Shown piece after piece: positions 12,123 to 23,014 of a stretch of 64,000 bases of DNA. This DNA comes from Campanula takesimana. Taxonomy: Eukaryota > Streptophyta > Magnoliopsida > Asterales > Campanulaceae. The notes beneath the pieces were generated by a model, which saw only the letters and a program-made list of their open reading frames with translations, ran no database searches and was not told where the DNA came from. How positions within the stretch are numbered: position 1 is the stretch's first letter; each line of letters opens with the position of its first letter. The DNA is taken from assembly GCA_026119855.1 (NCBI GenBank), contig JAOWBW010000027.1, positions 372,001 through 436,000 on the forward strand, in the 5' to 3' direction. The position numbers were made by a program, and so were the translations under genes.

Positions 12123-12535
12123 GATGCGGGATTCTATAATAGTTGTAGAAGAACTAAGTCTTTTAATTGAATTAGACTTATAATTAATGACAAGGCATCG
12201 TTATAAAATCATTTTTTGGAAAAGAGTCGGTCTCCACATTTTGAAATTCATTTTGGTAAAAATTTGAAAGTTTGACCGGGTTGAAGTTGCCTACGTTCCC
12301 CTTACCATGAGGGAGAGGTCCCACACAATAAGAGGCTCAGGTCACCATAGTTCGAGTCATGTTAGACATAAAAAAGAGGTGAGAGATGACCACAGGGGTC
12401 AATTTGGTAAAGTTCGGGTATTTTTGAGATAAAGAGAGACCTCTGGGGATTAAAAAGAGGGAGATGACTCGGTCCTTAGTCAAGCATAGGTGAGGAAGAC
12501 CTATAGGAGTTGATTTTGACTTAATCGGGTTAGGT
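12123..12535 (-). other. 5' leader between primer site and gag, proximal part
   Basis: No gene. It contains TTGCCTACGTTCCCC (about 12287), a diverged copy of the Tat-type motif also present near 7004 and 14055. Confidence 0.45.
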
Positions 12536-13360
12536 AGGGTTTGACCTAAGGTTTGACCTAAATAGGTCGAGAGGTGGTTCAAGCTAGAACGCGTCGATAA
12601 TGGTGCGTTGACCTAGATGGGTGAAGGATAGGTCGACCAAAATGAGAAGGGTTGGATTGACTTATATGGTGAATGGATCAAGGTAGCGGGTTGTAGCGGG
12701 TTGCGTATGGGATAATTTAAGCGGGATAGACATGGTTTGACCTAGGCAGGTCAAATGTAGGTTGGCTGGTCAAGATGGTTGACCTAGACGGGTCAAATGC
12801 GAGTAGGCTGACCTATTTAGGTAGGTTGACCTAGGGAGGTCGGAGATGGACCTAGAGGGATCAAAGGTAGGGGTAGTTTTAACCTAAGAAAGTCAAAGAC
12901 AGACAAGTTGACCTAGGTGGGTCAAGGATGGTGTGCGGACCTAGACGGGTCGAGACGGGTTGACATAGATAGGTCAGGACAACGGTGGGTCAAGTATGAT
13001 AGGTAATGACCTAGGTGGGTCAAGATGACGGTTTGACCTAAATGGGTCGAAGGTCAAACGTAATTGGGTTAACCTATGGGGTTAAAGGTTGACCTAAGAG
13101 GTCAAAAGCGGATAAGATTGACCAAAGGGGTCAAAAGTTGATAAGATTGAGCTAGGGGGTCAAAGGTTGACCAAAGAGGTTTAAGGTGATTGGGTTGACC
13201 TAGGGGGTCAAAATTTATAAGGTTGACCTAGGGGGTCAAGGGTTGATAAGGTTTTGACCAAAGCAGGTCGAGATGAAAGGTAGACCCAAATGGATCACAA
13301 TGATGGGTAGACCTAGACAGGTCAAATGTAATGGGTAGGTAACCTAGGTAGGTCAAGATG
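12536..13360 (+). repeat. Array of TTGACC...GGTCAA inverted pairs
   Basis: For about 820 bp the sequence is a string of imperfect units such as TTGACCTAGGTGGGTCAAAG, spaced about 18-40 bp. Each carries TTGACC and a nearby GGTCAA, so most units form a small dyad. It sits in the leader of the gag-bearing element. TTGAC is the core of the plant W-box bound by WRKY factors, so the array might be a dense binding platform. The repeat structure is seen; the regulatory reading is inference. Confidence 0.8.
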
Positions 13361-13831
13361 ACGAGTTTTGATAGATGAGCGATGGACTTTAGAGGGTCAT
13401 ATAGGTCTCCAAGATCTAATGCACGTTTTATTTTACAAAAAGTTTTGCATTATTTACATCCTAATTGGTTGGTCCAAGGAGTGTCTTAAACTCTATGTGT
13501 GGGTTGACATGGGTAGGATAAAAGGTTCCCACTGCTCGCAAAGCGTACACAGTGAGTGGAGGAAACGAGTGTCTCAAAAGAGGGTGACAATAGCACCACC
13601 AATTTCTGTGAATGCTCCGAGGGTAATGAGGGTTATGTGCAGTTCTGACACGGACTAGTGGTTGTGTGTTGTAAGAAACTAATTCTTTTTAGGGAGAAAA
13701 AAGAGAAGTTTTTTTACGTTTGTATGCACGCATGTAATGCAAGAGAGAGAGAGAGAAAGATAGATAAGAATGAACATTGTGATAGCAACGAAAGTTAGAC
13801 CCACTTAGTTTGAAATAGATTCAAAGCATGT
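13361..13831 (-). other. 5' leader, distal part next to primer site
   Basis: No gene with recognisable features. A short GA-rich stretch lies at about 13743-13760. The open frame at 13368-13658 (plus) has no family resemblance. Confidence 0.4.
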
Positions 13832-13849
13832 CCACAGTGGAGTCGCCAC
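13832..13849 (-). other. Primer-binding site, tRNA-Arg type
   Basis: On the minus strand it reads TGGCGACTCCACTGTGGA, close to the tRNA-Arg-complementary primer site described for Ogre elements. It begins one base inside the LTR end at 13851. A second GGGAGTCGCCA-like copy occurs about 30 bp inside the LTR (near 13886). Confidence 0.8.
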
Positions 13850-13850
13850 T

Positions 13851-14917
13851 GTGAATACGTGTGTTTAAAATTGGGAGTCGCCACATTGTTTTAATTAGCC
13901 AAAACATCGAGAAAAAGCTAGTTAATGGGTTCGGGGGTCAAATTACGACAAGAGAAGAATATTAAGCGTTATCGCTCCTAACACCCGAATGATCAGTCTT
14001 TCTATCATGATGCGGGGTAGGTTGTGTGTAGTGTTTAGAGACCGGATCCGAAGATTGCCTACGTTCTTCTCATTGTGAGAAGCTCAGATCAGCGTTGTTC
14101 GAGAAGAATTTAGAATAGGTACAAGAACCGGGATCATGCATAATGATGGGGAATTTACCTAAATATTAGGGTTTAGAGGTAGTTCCTAGATCATGTTCGG
14201 GTTGATGAACCCTAGATCATCATCGGCTATGAAATAGCATATTAATCATGAAGATTGAAACCCTAAATCTAGAATAAATAAGGTTTTAATCTAAGAACAT
14301 GAAGAACATGTGAAGAACATATTATGAACATATGAATATTATGAAGAACATATGAATAAACATGTTAAGAACATGAATATTATAGATCTAAATTAAGAAC
14401 ATGGCAAGAAACATGACTAAAAGGTTAGAAAACTTACCTATATTGGCAAGAACTAATCTTGGATCTTCTTACGAACTTTGAGGATGTTCTTGGATGCTTT
14501 AATGCCTTGTTTGGGAGTATTTTAGTCACATGGGAAGTTAGAATTCGGATCAGGATCAGGGTGATTGACTGCTATCAATTTATGAGGCTAGGGGCCCTTT
14601 ATATAGGAAACTGTCGGAGAGATCTGATGGCTGAGATCAACCCAGGCAAGGATGGAGGCCTGGCCATGGTCGAAGTTGGCCGCGTGGCCAAGAATGGAAG
14701 TGGCCGCGTGGCCATTATTCCTGGCTGACGTGATTTTCAAGCTAGGGTTTTATCTGAGATAAGGAAACCCTATTTTGGCCTTTTTTTGGTACATTCTAGA
14801 ATAATGAGATATATTTTGGGAATCTGGGACAAGTCTTTGCAAGGTTTCTAATTCCTATAAAGTCCTTGTATATTTGGGAAAGCCCTAATAAACTCATTTT
14901 TAGTTTGGGTACTAACA
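13851..14917 (-). mobile_element. 5' LTR of the minus-strand Tat/Ogre-like element
   Basis: On the minus strand the LTR runs TGTTAGTACC...CGTATTCACA (1067 bp), directly followed by the tRNA-Arg primer site. A TATA box (CCTATATAAA) lies at 14607-14598, with two TGGCCGCGTGGCCA palindromes 70 bp or more upstream of it. TTGCCTACGTTCTTCTC (about 14056) is the Tat-type LTR motif. On the far side the sequence enters an integrase reading frame at about 14918, so this element probably inserted into an older Tat pol gene. The partner LTR was not found, so no target duplication can be confirmed. AAGAACAT-rich short repeats lie at about 14295-14410. Confidence 0.7.
14598..14714 (-). promoter_or_regulatory. 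LTR promoter: TATA box plus paired TGGCCGCGTGGCCA palindromes
   Basis: The TATA box reads CCTATATAAA on the minus strand (14607-14598). Two identical 14-bp palindromic sites occupy 14677-14690 and 14701-14714. The placement of repeated palindromes shortly upstream of TATA mirrors that in the unrelated Angela-like LTRs of this window. Confidence 0.6.
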
Positions 14918-14923
14918 ACTAGC

Positions 14924-15271
14924 AGAAGATCTGGACACAATTGATGAACTAAGAGACTTAGCCAAAATCAGGAAGCAGCCTACAAGCAAAGAATTGCCAA
15001 GTCTTACATCATGAATGTTCGGATTAGAAGATTTCAAGTTGGAGATATGGTGTTTAGAAATGTTTTTCAAAATACAAGGGAGATGAACGCGGGCAAGCTG
15101 GCGGCCAAATGGGAAGGCCCCTACCTTGTTGATGCAGAAGCTGGAAAAGGAGCATACTGGCTTTCAACCTTAGATGGCACAAGGATACCTAGAAGCTGGA
15201 ATGCTATTCATCTTAAAGTGTACTACATGTTTGTTGTAGCTTGCCCATTCAATTCCAGGAACCAGGTATGA
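14924..15271 (+). pseudogene. pol: Integrase C-terminal fragment, Tat-lineage Ty3/gypsy pol
   Basis: The reading frame carries the integrase tail: a charged helix (LDTIDELRDLAKIRK), then FQVGDMVFRNVF, AGKLAAKWEGPY and the final RSWNAIHLKVYY with a stop at 15271. This FxVGDxVxR...GKLxxxWEGPY...PRSWNAxxLKxYY pattern is the GPF/GPY-type C-terminal module of Ty3/gypsy integrases, closest to Tat elements. One frameshift near 14975 separates the helix from the rest. Everything upstream is missing because the LTR at 13851-14917 abuts it. Integrase is the last pol domain in this group, so the accessory region and 3' LTR expected downstream are indeed found (16363-18722). Confidence 0.85.
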
Positions 15272-15345
15272 TTTACTTAGCTTTATTTCAATTTTGTTAT
15301 TTCAATTTGATTATCTTTTTTGAACACTTACTGACTTACGCATCG

Positions 15346-15378
15346 GAGGGGTGTTAGCGAAGCTAACACCCACCCCTA
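15346..15378. other. Hairpin GGGTGTTAGC-GAA-GCTAACACCC
   Basis: A perfect inverted repeat with a 3-base loop lies about 80 bp after the pol stop, followed by ACCCC and a T-tract near 15386-15400. It may mark the end of the Tat pol transcript or be a structural element of the 3' UTR. The rest of 15379-16362 holds no recognisable gene; it contains the non-coding sequence between pol and the end of the antisense gene. Confidence 0.5.
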
Positions 15379-16362
15379 ACATGTGTTTTTTTTTTTTTTT
15401 TGCGAGGACATCCAAAGCTCCAACTTAGGTCAACATGGTCAATATGTACGAATGATTTGATGACTTTACAAGAAAATAAACTGGATGTTCACTAGTTGCT
15501 GTCAATCAAATTGATTAAAGCTCAAGTCATTGAATGTCCATGTAAGTTTTGCAATGTCAAAGTGCATACAACCTATTCTCAAATTCAAACTCAGGTTTTA
15601 AAGGTATTCACCTTTCAAAGGTTTAAAGATTATACATTTTTCTTAAGTTTAAGGTTCATACACCTTCGCCCGTGCGCACGTTTTTCACGTTTGATCAAGT
15701 TGTAAGTTGGCCAGTGTATTTTATACATATTGATTACCATCTTGCACTTAATCAAATTGTGAACTCAAGATATTTACAACAAGTTGTAACATTAACATGT
15801 TACCTAGAATTACATAGAAAATTGGAGGATAAATGATCTTTCATATCATTTCAATACATCCATTAACATTATATTAATACTTACTTCCTAATTCTGCTTA
15901 CAAAAATCTTTCCAAGGAACAACTTCTGCATGTTGTCCTTCAGATCTTTTTCTGCTCAGGTACATTCCTAAAATTTTCTAAGTACTAGCATCGACAAGTT
16001 AAGCTTAGAAATTAAACATAGTCCCATGCAATCACTATTCCAAAAAGGATCAAACATACTGATCCTATTAACATCAACATCCAAAAGTTCAAACCATGCT
16101 ATCACAAGACATGGCAAAAACAACAGTGCAACCAGTAACATGTCCAACATGACCAAAAACCTGATTACATCCTAAAAATCTAATTGTTCGCGAGGATAGC
16201 CCCTCATTTAAAATACTTAAAACATAAAACAAATTGTCTTGGAAGCTAACATCTTGCAGGAAACACAAAGCAACTTACCTTTTAGGCGTCCCCAACTTTC
16301 ACATCTTGATTATCACCAACTTGTTCAACCACACCATCATCTTGAGGCTTAGAATTAACTTC

Positions 16363-17897
16363 TCAAGATTCTTCGTCTTTGATCCCCTTCAAGGCATCAT
16401 ACTCCTCTTCTAGGTTCCATTCAACATGCTTACCAGCTTGATGCTCCTTCATCAACTGGATCCTAGCCTCAAAGACCATCTTGTCGGCCTCCCTTGTCAA
16501 GCTCTCTCCCAAAGCCTCGATGATATCCATGTTTGCCTTGTTAGTTTCAGCCAGCTTCATAACCCATTCTCTGATCTCCCTATCCTTAGCTGCAATCTTA
16601 GAATCTCTCTCTCTTTCTGTACATCCAATAGCTTCTCCTCAACTTCAAGTCTAGCCTGGTAAGACGCCTGAGCCTTATCTTTCTAAAGTTGAACCTCACT
16701 AACCAACATACATGTAGCATCCTGAATCTGCAATTTGCAAGACAACATGTTCAATGCCAGTAATCAGAACTAGAAATCACAGATAAATAAGGGTCAAATT
16801 TACCTTCTGTCCTAGGCTTCTCTCAATGGGTTCTGCTGCGTCCACATCGACAGCCTTCCTTTTCTTAAAAGCTACCATGTCACCAATTATCAACTTTTAC
16901 TTTGGAACCTCTGCCCTGGTTATCTCAGGCTTCACATCCTCACTCTTCGCCTTCTTAAACCTGGAAATCAAGTTGCTGACACCACCAAGACGAGATTGCG
17001 AAGGAGAAGCTGCAGAGAAAGCAAAACAAGTAATGGGTATAGATAATCAGTGAAAAATCCATTTTTTAAAGAAGGAGACAACAACTTACCAGACCACATT
17101 CCTGGGTCAACCGGCAACGTCTTACTAGAACTCTTGTCTTCCTCAACCTCAGCTTGTTCAACCAATGAGGCGGGACTTATAAACCTAAGCTTTGATAAAG
17201 ATAATGCACAAATAGCTTCAACAACAGTTACAGTATCAGTACGCTTTGGGAACAAGTCATCCAACTTGAGGCTTGAAAAAGAAACAAGTTGTCAGATCCA
17301 ACTTCAATTTTGGTCCTACAATAGCAAAGTTAGAAAATCAGTATAACCCTACCTTCATCCAACCAGACTGGACTAATCTTCTCAACCCTTTGCAAGCCAG
17401 ATCTTCCCACATAGAAAAATCTATTCTTCCACTTCCTATCCTTGTCAACAGATTCTGTGACCAAGCTGTAAGCCATAGTTTTAACCCTAAACCCAAATAT
17501 CTTGCTGCCATGAGACCTCAAGTCATAGCAGAACCTTAGCTCTTCCAAATAAACCTTCAAACATATCTCTGTACTCAATCTCTCCAAGGTCACCAGGTTC
17601 CTCCACCCAACTGGCATTAGCTGAGTAAAGGCCAAGTCGGTGGTCTCAAAGAAACGAGTAATAGAAGGGGGAACGGGAATGTTAAACAAATTAAGAAGGT
17701 GTATTCTAAGAACCCAATCTAGTCATGAGAGACACAATCAGAGGTCATAAGGGCATGGGGGTCTAGAAATTCAGCATCTTTAAGAAAAAAAACCTCCTTA
17801 GGTTTTCAAGATCAAAAGGAGTAATTTCGCACCATTCGTTATCAGGGTGTTCTATGAACCCTAGACAAGTAAAGCCTCCAGGAAGACTGCTAGCCAT
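16363..17897 (-). pseudogene. Spliced antisense accessory ORF of a Tat element (Transposase_28-like)
   Basis: A broken gene on the strand opposite to pol. It starts MASSLPGGFTCLGF at 17897. The first exon region (to about 17353) includes GWRNLVTLERL and the aromatic WKNRFFYVGRSGL block. These resemble the Transposase_28/putative plant gag-like accessory proteins known in antisense orientation in Tat elements. Introns with good signals follow: donor near 17352, acceptor near 17272; donor GTAAGT 17089, acceptor CTGCAG 17010; donor 16803, acceptor TTGCAG 16728. The last exon (about 16727-16363) is a charged coiled coil ending DEES before a TGA. At least one stop (about 17764) and a frameshift break exon 1. 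Function is unknown; the family assignment is from remembered pattern. Splice limits are approximate. Confidence 0.65.
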
Positions 17898-18191
17898 CTT
17901 AAGGAAAAAACAAAAAAGGAAAACTAGAGAAATAAAGAAGGAACTCACCGCTGCAAATTTTGTGAAGAAATTGGAAAGCCTTGGAGACAGTCTTGCAAAA
18001 AAGAAGAATCAAGAAGCATCCTTTAATAAGACCCTTGACTGTTATAGACTCCTATAGGGGTTTAAAAAACCTACTGGCCTAAGAAACTACCTGCCTCCAT
18101 CCCTCCATCAAATGCGTAGTGGGTGCCAGCGGTTAAATTGATTTTTGACCTTAAAACACCTCTTCCTTTTAAATCAAAAATCAGGGGCAAT
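17898..18191 (+). other. Spacer and polypurine tract of the Tat element
   Basis: Non-coding. The purine-rich ATCAGGGGCAAT (about 18180-18191) directly precedes the LTR start TGTTTGGGG at 18192, as a polypurine tract does. Confidence 0.6.
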
Positions 18192-18722
18192 TGTTTGGGG
18201 ATAAAAATTTACACTGCATCAACAACTTGAAGACTTCAGCTTGCTCCGATATCCTACATCTTGATACTAACTACTTGATTAATAAACACGTTTATTATGC
18301 AGGCATATAACATCCCTATTTTTTAGGTGGCGTCGCTCAGATTATGGGGGATGATAAAGACACGTCGCCCATCTAGAGACCCAGTCAAAAACAAAGACTT
18401 CTTTATCAACTCAAGTCCAAGCAACAACAAAGAGATAGAGCGTAACAAATTCTCTGAGACTCATGGGCTTGTTGGCGAGTCTGTGATTTATTTCTCCTTA
18501 GTATAAATAGTTAACCCACTGAATGTAACACACACAACGCACATTGCATTCTACTTAGAGCTACACTTTTACTTTTCTCATTGTTCTTCCATCACCATTA
18601 ATAAAATCCCACCTTTGAGGTTTTATGCCGGCGAACAAGTTGTTCAAGGGCTTTTCTCGTTAAATATCTTGTCGACCTATTCTTGAATATTTTGCTATTA
18701 TATTCCATTGTGCCCAATTACA
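18192..18722 (+). mobile_element. 3' LTR of the plus-strand Tat element
   Basis: The segment starts TGTTTGGGGATAAAAATT and ends GTGCCCAATTACA (531 bp), with a polypurine tract before it. A TATA box (AGTATAAATAG) lies near 18499 and AATAAAATCCC, a possible poly(A) signal, near 18600. It closes the order integrase end, antisense accessory gene, tract, LTR. The flanking duplication cannot be tested because the 5' LTR is missing. Confidence 0.7.
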
Positions 18723-19504
18723 TATCACAAAGTTGAATTACAAAATTTTACCAAAATACTAATGTTTATGTTATCTAAGTTTAACATCAAGTAGGTACAA
18801 GGTAGATCATCTCACGGCCAGATAAAAGTCACGGTCACATTAATCCACAAAGTGACCGCAACTCAACTGACCACACTTATCCAAGCTACCACATCATGCT
18901 CTACCGCATGCAGAGGCTACCACGAGGGAAAAGGAAAATATGTGTTCACTGCTTTGAAGAAGCCTACCTCACTTGGTTCTTAAAAAGGAGATCTACCGCA
19001 TGGTAAGAACTCACTTCACAAGCATCTTGTACGGTCATTGCTACTACATCGACCGAACATGGTACATTCATCTACCACATGCTAAGGACCCCAGGTAAGT
19101 CTTCTTGACTTAGTGTTTTCTAGGATTTTGTGACTCACCTACCTCAAGGGTATCTATGTAATTTCCATTTTTCCCTCGCTTTTCATTTAATTCAAATCAT
19201 TTGGAAACATTAAATTCTTAGAATTTAATTTTATTCCTCAAATCTTCTTGAGCCGTCATTGTTTGTCTTGAAAAGACAAAAGGACTCTTTGCATTTATTG
19301 TGATAGGACAACCTAGGTAAAATTTCTGACATTTGCATAGTTAACCCCCTCTTCTCCACCAACTATCATCTGATCCTTTACACAAACCGTTCCACCATCT
19401 TCTTCCCCACTACTCTGCATTTCCCTTTTCTGAAAAATAAAACCAACCTCTATCTAAACTCTTTCTCTCTCTACCTGACTCTCCTTCTTCATTCTATCTA
19501 TAAA
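18723..19504 (+). promoter_or_regulatory. Upstream region of a copia accessory ORF with TACCGCA motifs
   Basis: No gene. The motif (C)TACCGCA or GACCGCA occurs at 18854, 18901 and 18993, with weaker cousins (CTACCACA) near 18885 and 19071. From about 19390 the sequence turns CT-rich (a leader-like tract) and leads to ATGTCTTCT at 19505. This matches the arrangement upstream of the sense accessory ORFs in the two Sirevirus-like elements, so I read it as their equivalent promoter region. Inference. Confidence 0.5.
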
Positions 19505-20816
19505 ATGTCTTCTAAAACTTGAAGCAAGAAAACCTCCAAATATGTTGAAGTTTCTGAAGATCAACAACCCATTTCTATCCCTTCTCAATCCACTTCTCAA
19601 GAGGTGGTTATGGTATGATTTCTAAACCTAGAACTTATGAAATTTTTCTTGATGGGTTTTTCACAACTCTTCATATTCTTTGTCTTGATTCTTGTGATTT
19701 CTTGTTTTCATGGTGATATAATCTTCATGTTTATGTTCATTATTGTTATCATACATCTATTTCATGATTTCTTAGTGTTTTAATCTCTATTTTGGTTCCA
19801 TATACCCAAATAGGTTTATGAACTTTTCAGTTTTTCTCATTTTTTTCCTCTTCCATTTTCTGAGTTTAATGTTGATTCCTTCATGAAATTGGTGATGATA
19901 GAGTTGATGCAGCTCTAGATGCTGATAAGGGTGTATAAATTGTTAAGGATCAAGCTCACACCACTTCTTCTGCCGCAGTCTATACATCTGCCGCACCACC
20001 TGAGCATACTGTGCATTCAACTACTAAACTCTTGCCGCAGTTAAACTTCTCACTCATATGCAGGCTGATACTCAGTCTTAAGTTTCTGCCATGGTGTCTT
20101 GTATGGTTTCTTTTCGTGATGAAATTATTGAAGTCAAGTCTGATTAAGCCTCTCTGCGATGTGAAGTTACCGTACTTCCCTCTGAGTTGATTTCAACCAT
20201 TGAGGGGGAGAGTGAGTATATAACAAAGGATATCAGAGACACTCTTACAGGCAATACAAGATCCATCTCTGTCACACCTTCAAGCTCTACCGCAAATCTC
20301 ACCTTTGTTGAACAGAAAGAAGCATTAAGAATGTAGACTGATTCTATCAATAATAGCATTGTCAAGGGAGTAGAGAGAGCTGGAAAGGAACTTTCTAGTG
20401 CTATGATCCATGATAAACTTGACATGAAAGAAGAGCTTGGAAAGGTCAAATCGTCAATCAAAGAGCACATTCTCACTCAAACCAATCCCGTATTAATGGC
20501 AGTTGCAGACAAGTTCGTGCCAAGAATTAACGGAATGACCGCAAAAATGCAAGTTCAAACAAATCGTATTGAGATTCATAACACCAGCATAGAGAGTCAA
20601 TCTATGAAAATTGATCTCTTATCAAATAGAATCAACACGGTGATGAACAGGCTTAACCGCGGAGGAAATCAAGCAGGGCACGGCAATGTCAATGCTCAAG
20701 GTGATAAAGAGGAAGAAGAAGACGGAGTTTCTGTTCCCATTCTTATACTAGGATTGACTATACCCTCCCACCACTTTCCATTTACCACCAGTTATGCAGA
20801 ATATGATCTGATTTAG
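19505..20816 (+). pseudogene. Sense accessory ORF of a copia (Sirevirus-like) element, decayed
   Basis: Starts at ATG 19505 (MSSKT, then a stop, then KKTSKYVEVSEDQQPI), a basic then acidic N-terminus like that of a block in the accessory ORF at 33510. The middle (19610-19920) looks like an intron or UTR insertion. The later part is readable with scattered stops to 20740 and ends in a long heptad-rich helix (IHDKLDMKEELGKVKSSIKE onward, 20403-20700) and an acidic DKEEEEDG tail. It is probably a nuclear or scaffold-type coiled-coil protein; function is unknown. It lies just upstream of a polypurine tract and copia 3' LTR. Motif copies (TGCCGCA/TACCGCA) are embedded at 19971, 19988, 20032, 20287 and 20537. 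Confidence 0.55.
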
Positions 20817-21255
20817 CTTGACCGCATCTAGATCTACCGTACCACATTTTGATATGACCGTATGTGGTCATTTGAACAATCTTATGTTGGGTGATAAAAA
20901 CAATGTTTACTTTTATGTCTTTTATTTGGATTTGTAATCACCTAAAACAATATTTCTCTTTTGTTTTGTGCTCCAATTGCCTAAAAGATTTATCCTTATG
21001 GAATGTGTTATTATTGTTTGTGTTTGATGCATTTCCACCTTATGTTGATTACTTCTCTTGAAATGCTTCGTATCTTAATTTATATCTTCTAGGCTTAGAA
21101 CTTTTGTTTTGTTTTTAGGATGATAGAAACCTATAACATAGGCAGAGTGTGCACTGACTTGCGATATGTAATTAATAAAATGATATTTCTTGAAAACATG
21201 TTATTACCAAGTACAATAAATTAGCCTTTGTTATAGTAGGTAATAGTCTCAATCA
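20817..21255 (+). other. 3' UTR between accessory ORF and polypurine tract
   Basis: Non-coding. Three more motif cousins (GACCGCAT, CTACCGTACC, GACCGTATG) cluster at 20819-20868. Confidence 0.5.
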
Positions 21256-21475
21256 AATAGGGGATATTGTTGGGTATGCTTATTATGAACCGCTCCTATT
21301 ACCTAGATTTGATTGATCCCATGACCTAATTTTACATTTTGTGAACTTTAGGATTTATTGTAAGAAGTACTTGTACTTCATATAAAATAGTCCAATTTTT
21401 AGTTTGATAGGCTTAGTAGATTATGACCCTCAAATTTTTCTATGTCTGGAGATATGCGGTACAAGCATTGCCTAC
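21256..21475 (+). mobile_element. Polypurine tract and truncated copia 3' LTR
   Basis: AAATAGGGGATAT (about 21255-21267) is a polypurine tract. The LTR starts TGTTGGGTATGC at 21268 and is cut at 21475 by the insertion of the Angela-like LTR at 21476. It carries ATGCGGTAC (about 21455), the reverse complement of the TACCGCAT motif that marks this element upstream. Confidence 0.65.
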
Positions 21476-23014
21476 TGTTGGGTTTTGAACAAACATGCGC
21501 AGCGGAATAAACCCATAGCCTAAATCCATTCAAGATTATTAAATTAATAAGGAGGTGAATTTAGAATACTAACCGTGGTGATGCTTTAAAATTTTCAGAT
21601 CTTCAATCTCTGTTCTTCGCGCTTCTTTGAATCATGATCGCAGGAACACGACCTCAAGGCTTGGATCACGAACTTGAAGGAGTTGATGCCAATGCCCTCT
21701 ATGTTTATTCACACGCGAACGAATATTAAGAACACCTTATTGATCTGGATTGCTAGACCCAATAGAACACACTTCTATTATGGAGGCTATATGAAAATAT
21801 GGTTCTTGTTCTTGAGCAAGAAGAAGAACAGATTTTCTCTCTTGGAGGCTTTTATTTTGATTAATAATCACATATGACCTAGGGGTTTTTGAGAGGTATT
21901 TATACTTCTTAAATTCAACTAGTTTAGGTTAGGAAGTCTAATTCCGATCAAAAACCCAGAGTCATTAATCGGTTTTATGCACAGGGGCAGATCCGACCGG
22001 ATCCTACACTAGGTCCGGCCGGATCCTAGTGAGGTCCGGTCGGGTCTTAAGATAGGTGCGGCCGGACCCTCTTGTGGTCCGACCGGGTCCTCATAGAGGT
22101 CCGGCCGGATCATCCCCTTTGGCCTGATCTTCGTATTTCCTTCTTAAAATCCAATTTTAAGACTATACAAAATTCCAATTTAGCCCTTTCCAAATTCGTT
22201 CTTTTGTGTGTGACCCCATAGGATTATATTAAGTTGGCAATGTGATCAAAACTATTTGATAACATAAATCATGATTGGACTCTAGCAAGTCATCATGACT
22301 ACCCAATTAATATACCCTGTCAAAGTTCGTGAATCCTTTATAGAACATATCATAATCCTTTTGTCCACAATGTCATTAAGCGTAAGCCATGGTCAATGGT
22401 AAACTTACAATGCCCAATACTTTTCTTGATTCCAAATAGTTTGATAACACAAATGATATCGATCTCATCAATTCATTTGAGCACGGCCATGCATTTCATC
22501 AATACTATTCATCGAGGGGCACAAGCCTGACATCTCTCATACTGAGGGACAAATCCCATCTTGACTTATTACCCTTCCCTACATAGCTTTGATCATACCA
22601 ATCATATCATTTATAATTAATGGTTTAAGAGTAACGTTTGAATATATCAAACATAATTTCCACTATGTGGAAGACCGTAATAATCTCAGGTCTAGGGATT
22701 CAATGATATAACTATTAGAGGTTTAATTATGACATTATGACCATGACATAAACCTCATCTTTGGGTCATGTCCAGTATATGTTCACCAACATATACCCAT
22801 AAGTTTAACTTGTATCCCATACAAATAATCATCATACGATTATCTAATTAAACGCATAGTAGTTCTTCATAAGTACTAGGGACGGGGATTATTATAACAA
22901 AACATGAAACAACAAATAATAATCCAAAACATCTCTTTATATATAATGAAAACATGATAACAAACATTGTCAAACAACGTGCCAAATATCATGGCTAGGG
23001 CATATACACCAACA
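21476..23014 (-). mobile_element. 3' LTR of an Angela-like copia element
   Basis: On the minus strand it runs TGTTGGTGTATATGCC...CAAAACCCAACA (1539 bp). Immediately beyond 23014 the text ATCTTCCACTTGCACTAGG is the reverse complement of a polypurine tract, which proves it is the 3' LTR of the minus-strand element whose RT/RNase H follows. TATA (GTATAAATAC, minus strand) lies at 21905-21896. The start abuts the 3' LTR of another copia at 21475. Confidence 0.9.
21990..22112 (-). promoter_or_regulatory. Cluster of GGTCCGGCCGGATCC palindromes in U3
   Basis: Six sites near 21990, 22012, 22033, 22056, 22077 and 22099 are variants of GGTCCGGCCGGATCC. The cluster begins 85 bp upstream of the TATA box. 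It occupies the same slot as GGCACGGTCGTGCC clusters in the sister LTRs, with a different sequence. Confidence 0.65.
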
